In this document: positions 15,234 to 17,759 of the stretch, one piece after another
How positions within the stretch are numbered: the first letter of the stretch is position 1
Layout: each line of letters starts with the position of its first letter
Origin: Promethearchaeota archaeon
GTDB taxonomy: Archaea; Asgardarchaeota; Lokiarchaeia; Sigynarchaeales; SOKP01
NCBI GenBank assembly: GCA_019057975.1
Contig: JAHLWJ010000063.1
Coordinates: 1 to 17,759, forward strand
Length of the DNA stretch: 17,759 nucleotides
Direction of reading: 5' to 3'
Notes under the pieces: generated by a model
Databases searched by the model: none
The model's input: the letters and a program-made list of their open reading frames with translations, nothing else
Told to the model about the DNA's origin: nothing
Position numbers and translations under genes: made by a program

Positions 15234-16154
15234 TCATTTTATACTTTCTTTATACATCCTTAATTCATCTATAATTTGTTTATCTTGTAAACCAAGTGAT
15301 TGGAGCAAGATACGTACTTGAAGTTTAGCATTCTCAGCATTAATTTTATTTGCTAAGTGTAGAGCTTTTATAAATTGATTTTTGGCACCTTTAATTTCTC
15401 CTAAATAAAACAAAGTCTCTCCAACATAGCCTAGACCTTTAATAATTAACTCAGCATAGTTAGAATCAATTGCTACATTAGTACCTTTCTTAAAATATTG
15501 TAGAGCCTTTCCCATATTATTAATGTTCTTCTTTTCAAGAATTCCTAAGTTATAATATGATGTAATTATTCCTTTGAAGTCATTTATTTCTTTAAAGGCT
15601 TTTAATGTTTTCTTATAGAGTTCAAAAACCATATCCCATTTTTCGTTCTTTTCATATATGGAAATTAAATTTCCTAGACAATCTAATAAATTATAGATAT
15701 CATTATTATCAGAACAAATAGCGCTACAATCCAAAAATGTATCACATGCCTCATCCAATTTGTTTAATTTTATCAAACAATTGCCAATCCCTTTTAAACA
15801 GGTGATTTTTTCTTGATTTTGCACTAAATCCTCATATATTTTATATGCTTTTTCATAATACTCGATAGACTTTGTATACTCCCTTTTTTTATAAAATAAT
15901 GTTCCTAATATTCCATAAACGGAAGCTTGTCCTAACCTATCTTTTTGCTTTTCGAAATGTTTTAAACAAATTAAATAATTTTTCTCCGAGTCATAATATT
16001 GTTCTAATTGTAGTTGAATTAAAGCAATATCACTTAATTCTTTAATATAGTTTGAATTTTTACCAATTTTTTCTAGATCTTCTAGATTTTCCTGCTTTTT
16101 ATTTAATAATCGTTGTAATTCCTCTTTAGTAAACTCTGCTTCATTCTTTGTCAT
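15234..16154 (-). CDS. TPR repeat protein
   Basis: The 306-residue protein is built of tetratricopeptide-like helix pairs from about residue 36 to 290. The clearest are ASVYGILGTLFYKKREYTKS (77-96), TCLKGIGNCLIKLNKLDEAC (118-137), GIITSYYNLGILEKKNINNM (195-214) and GLGYVGETLFYLGEIKGAKN (240-259). The first 35 residues are a charged helix. There is no zinc ribbon, unlike the other TPR protein in this window, and no signal peptide or enzymatic domain. It probably works as a cytoplasmic interaction platform; the partner is unknown. It follows the small cysteine-rich protein gene by 39 bases on the same strand, so they may share a transcript. Its end is 4 bases from the convergent crotonase gene. 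Confidence 0.86.
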   Translation of the reverse strand: MTKNEAEFTKEELQRLLNKKQENLEDLEKIGKNSNYIKELSDIALIQLQLEQYYDSEKNYLICLKHFEKQKDRLGQASVYGILGTLFYKKREYTKSIEYYEKAYKIYEDLVQNQEKITCLKGIGNCLIKLNKLDEACDTFLDCSAICSDNNDIYNLLDCLGNLISIYEKNEKWDMVFELYKKTLKAFKEINDFKGIITSYYNLGILEKKNINNMGKALQYFKKGTNVAIDSNYAELIIKGLGYVGETLFYLGEIKGAKNQFIKALHLANKINAENAKLQVRILLQSLGLQDKQIIDELRMYKESIK

Positions 16155-16193
16155 AAAAATTCATGTAAATATTAGTTCCTTTATTTAATATCA

Positions 16194-16628
16194 TCACAAC
16201 ATTTCTTCTAAAATTTCTGCCACGTTCTTTACATACTGGAGACATTTTTTTTCAAATAATTCATTTTGAGAGTAATAGTTTTTACCTTCAGGTGTATTAA
16301 TATCACATCCTAATAATTCTTTACAAATTACAGCGCCATTAATTCCTTGAAATTGATCAGAAAATTCTCGTATAAGCTGATATGTCTTTTCTTTCACTTC
16401 TGCATCCCCATTTATTCCCATACCATATTTTAAACCGATAATCATAAAAGCTGCAGACACTGCACCACATGTCCTCCCAAACCGTGCCATCCCCCCGCCA
16501 AAACCAGTAGCCAATTTTAGAGCTGTATCTCGATTTAACCCGTATTGAATACCATATATACTCAATATGGATTGAGCACAATTAAAATCTCCCTTAAAGG
16601 AAGAAACAGCTTTTTCTATTCTTGACAT
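16194..16628 (-). CDS. C_GCAxxG_C_C family small cysteine protein
   Basis: This 144-residue protein belongs to a family named for its cysteine pattern, with a presumed redox role but no well established biochemical function. The cysteines are C17 in FNCAQSILSIYG, C54 in GRTCGAVSAAFMIIGL (51-66), C102 and C108 in CKELLGCD, and C129 in KKCLQYV. The glycine-rich stretch GFGGGMARFG is at 42-51. The last glycine of the GAxxG element is alanine here (GAVSA), a small departure from the name-giving motif. Length and spacing otherwise fit. It has no signal peptide. The TPR gene follows on the same strand; the radical SAM gene diverges from it. A thiol-redox or metal-binding role is inferred only. Confidence 0.85.
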   Translation of the reverse strand: MSRIEKAVSSFKGDFNCAQSILSIYGIQYGLNRDTALKLATGFGGGMARFGRTCGAVSAAFMIIGLKYGMGINGDAEVKEKTYQLIREFSDQFQGINGAVICKELLGCDINTPEGKNYYSQNELFEKKCLQYVKNVAEILEEML

Positions 16629-16697
16629 TTTGACTACCCGCTTTTTGTTTCGAAAATTATATTCTAAATCTATAAGAAATATAAAATTACTTATCTA

Positions 16698-16708
16698 TTA
16701 TATATTTA
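16698..16708 (+). promoter_or_regulatory. Candidate TATA box for amrS
   Basis: TTATATATTTA lies about 45 bases before the TTG start at 16752, giving a predicted leader of about 20 bases. It sits in the 123-base divergent region shared with the small cysteine protein gene. Confidence 0.3.
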
Positions 16709-16751
16709 GAGAAAGTTCCTAATAAAAATCAAACAACATAAGTGAATAATT

Positions 16752-17759
16752 TTGAAGCTAAAAGCAAGGTTATGGGATAGCTTAGATAATAATAAAGTTC
16801 AATGTCATGTTTGTGCAAATGAATGTATTATTTTACCTGGAAAAGTGGGTATATGTCGAACGAGAAAGAATTTTGATGGAGAAATGTTCACCTTAATTTA
16901 TGGATCCCATATTTCTACTGGAAGTCTAGATCCTATTGAAAAAAAACCACTCTATAATTTCTGGCCAGGTGCCACAGCTTACTCAATAGCATCAATAGGT
17001 TGTTCATTTAAGTGTCAAAATTGTCAAAATTGGTCTATATCTCAAGCTAATCCAACAGACAATGGAAAAAACGGATTTTATGATCTTGAGGGTCATCAGG
17101 GACGAGAAATGTCATTGGTGGAAATGACACCTGACCAGTTAGTTAAAAAAGTTGTTAAAAGTGGAGCAAAAACCTTAGCATATACATACAATGAGCCTTT
17201 AATTTGGCATGAATGGATATTAGATACAACAAAATTACTTAAAGAGAAAAATATTAAAACAGTATTAGTAACTAATGGATACTCAACTCCAGAAGCTTCT
17301 AAAGAACTAATAGATGTAGGAATTGATGCCGCTAATATCGATATTAAAGCAATGTCAGATGATTTTTATAAAAAAATATGTGGTGTCAAATCTGTTAAAC
17401 CTGTTTTAGACACAGCTAATTATTTTAAAAATAATGGTATGCATGTTGAGATTACAAATTTAATTATCCCTGATCTAAATGATAGTAAAGAAAATATTTT
17501 AAAATTATGTAAATGGATTGTAGATAATTTAGGAAAAGATACTCCTACGCATTTTTCTGCCTATCATCCTGATTTTAAAGCTCCTTCTAAAAAAAGAACA
17601 CCCTATGAAACTTTGGATTTGGCATACAAAATTGCAAAGGATGTGGGATTATATTTTCCCTATGTAGGTAATATAAACCATGAGCAGGGGAGTAATACAT
17701 ATTGCCCAAATTGTGGGTATTTATTAATTGAGAGAAGAGGATATAGTTTTAAGAAAATA
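16752..17759 (+). CDS. amrS: AmmeMemoRadiSam-type radical SAM enzyme, 3' end outside window
   Basis: The frame stays open from a TTG at 16752 to the last base, 336 codons, and lacks only the last residues and stop. The N-terminus has the family's cysteine-rich module, CHVCANEC (18-25) then GICRTR (33-38). The 4Fe-4S radical SAM motif CSFKCQNC is at 84-91, within SIGCSFKCQNCQNWSIS. TYTYNEP (about 144-150), VTNGYSTPEA and NIDIKAMSDDFY are further AmrS-like blocks, and a terminal CPNCGYLLIERRGY holds C318 and C321. The enzyme would cleave S-adenosylmethionine to a radical. In other genomes it occurs with Memo and AMMECR1 proteins; the substrate is unsettled. Those partners are not visible here and could lie to the right. 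TTG is the only in-frame start after the TGA at 16743 that keeps the cysteine module; a GTGA six bases upstream is a weak ribosome binding site. Confidence 0.9.
   Translation, partial: MKLKARLWDSLDNNKVQCHVCANECIILPGKVGICRTRKNFDGEMFTLIYGSHISTGSLDPIEKKPLYNFWPGATAYSIASIGCSFKCQNCQNWSISQANPTDNGKNGFYDLEGHQGREMSLVEMTPDQLVKKVVKSGAKTLAYTYNEPLIWHEWILDTTKLLKEKNIKTVLVTNGYSTPEASKELIDVGIDAANIDIKAMSDDFYKKICGVKSVKPVLDTANYFKNNGMHVEITNLIIPDLNDSKENILKLCKWIVDNLGKDTPTHFSAYHPDFKAPSKKRTPYETLDLAYKIAKDVGLYFPYVGNINHEQGSNTYCPNCGYLLIERRGYSFKKI

Noticed and set aside
16357..16581. Minus-strand open frame of 74 codons
   Set aside because: It overlaps the C_GCAxxG_C_C gene in another frame, and the cysteine family motif supports the longer gene.

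Overview
The window is clearly AT-rich and reads as archaeal, most likely from an Asgard archaeon (Lokiarchaeia-like). The tetrahydromethanopterin (H4MPT) C1 enzymes Mtd and Ftr, an archaeal-type glycyl-tRNA synthetase, TATA-box-like upstream elements and T-rich gene ends point to Archaea. A Rag/Gtr-type GTPase with a C-terminal roadblock-like domain, large anchored surface proteins and several TPR proteins point towards Asgard. The lineage is inferred from gene content; there is no rRNA here to fix it. I found no tRNA, rRNA, CRISPR array, insertion sequence or integrase.

Left part (1-3258): an AT-rich leader region, the Rag-like GTPase (+), then two C1 genes facing away from each other: mtd (-) and ftr (+). 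They share a 169-base divergent region, and ftr has a good ribosome binding site. Mtd and Ftr are two steps of the H4MPT branch that links formylmethanofuran to methylene-H4MPT.

Middle (3259-9383), all on the minus strand: glyS comes first, then a tight pair of surface-protein genes 6 bases apart. The 934-residue protein has a predicted alpha/alpha-toroid-like region and beta-rich domains between two hydrophobic segments. The 562-residue protein has Ig-like modules, a C-terminal membrane anchor and a 63-residue Lys/Glu-rich tail, predicted to be cytoplasmic. They probably act together at the cell surface.

Right-middle (9503-12889, + strand): a seven-helix membrane protein, an unrecognised 544-residue coiled-coil protein with a TTG start and strong ribosome binding site, and a GNAT acetyltransferase that ends on the same TTAA as the next, convergent gene.

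Right end (12886-17759): a zinc-ribbon/TPR protein (-); a crotonase-family enzyme (+) annotated here as a probable enoyl-CoA isomerase because both hydratase glutamates are absent; a second TPR protein (-); a small C_GCAxxG_C_C cysteine protein (-); and an almost complete AmrS-type radical SAM enzyme (+) that runs off the window end. The zinc-ribbon/TPR gene and the crotonase gene diverge from a region centred on a perfect 9-base inverted repeat.

No defence island or mobile cargo is visible. The items most worth pursuing are the surface-protein pair, the Rag-like GTPase, the 544-residue orphan and the reassigned crotonase.
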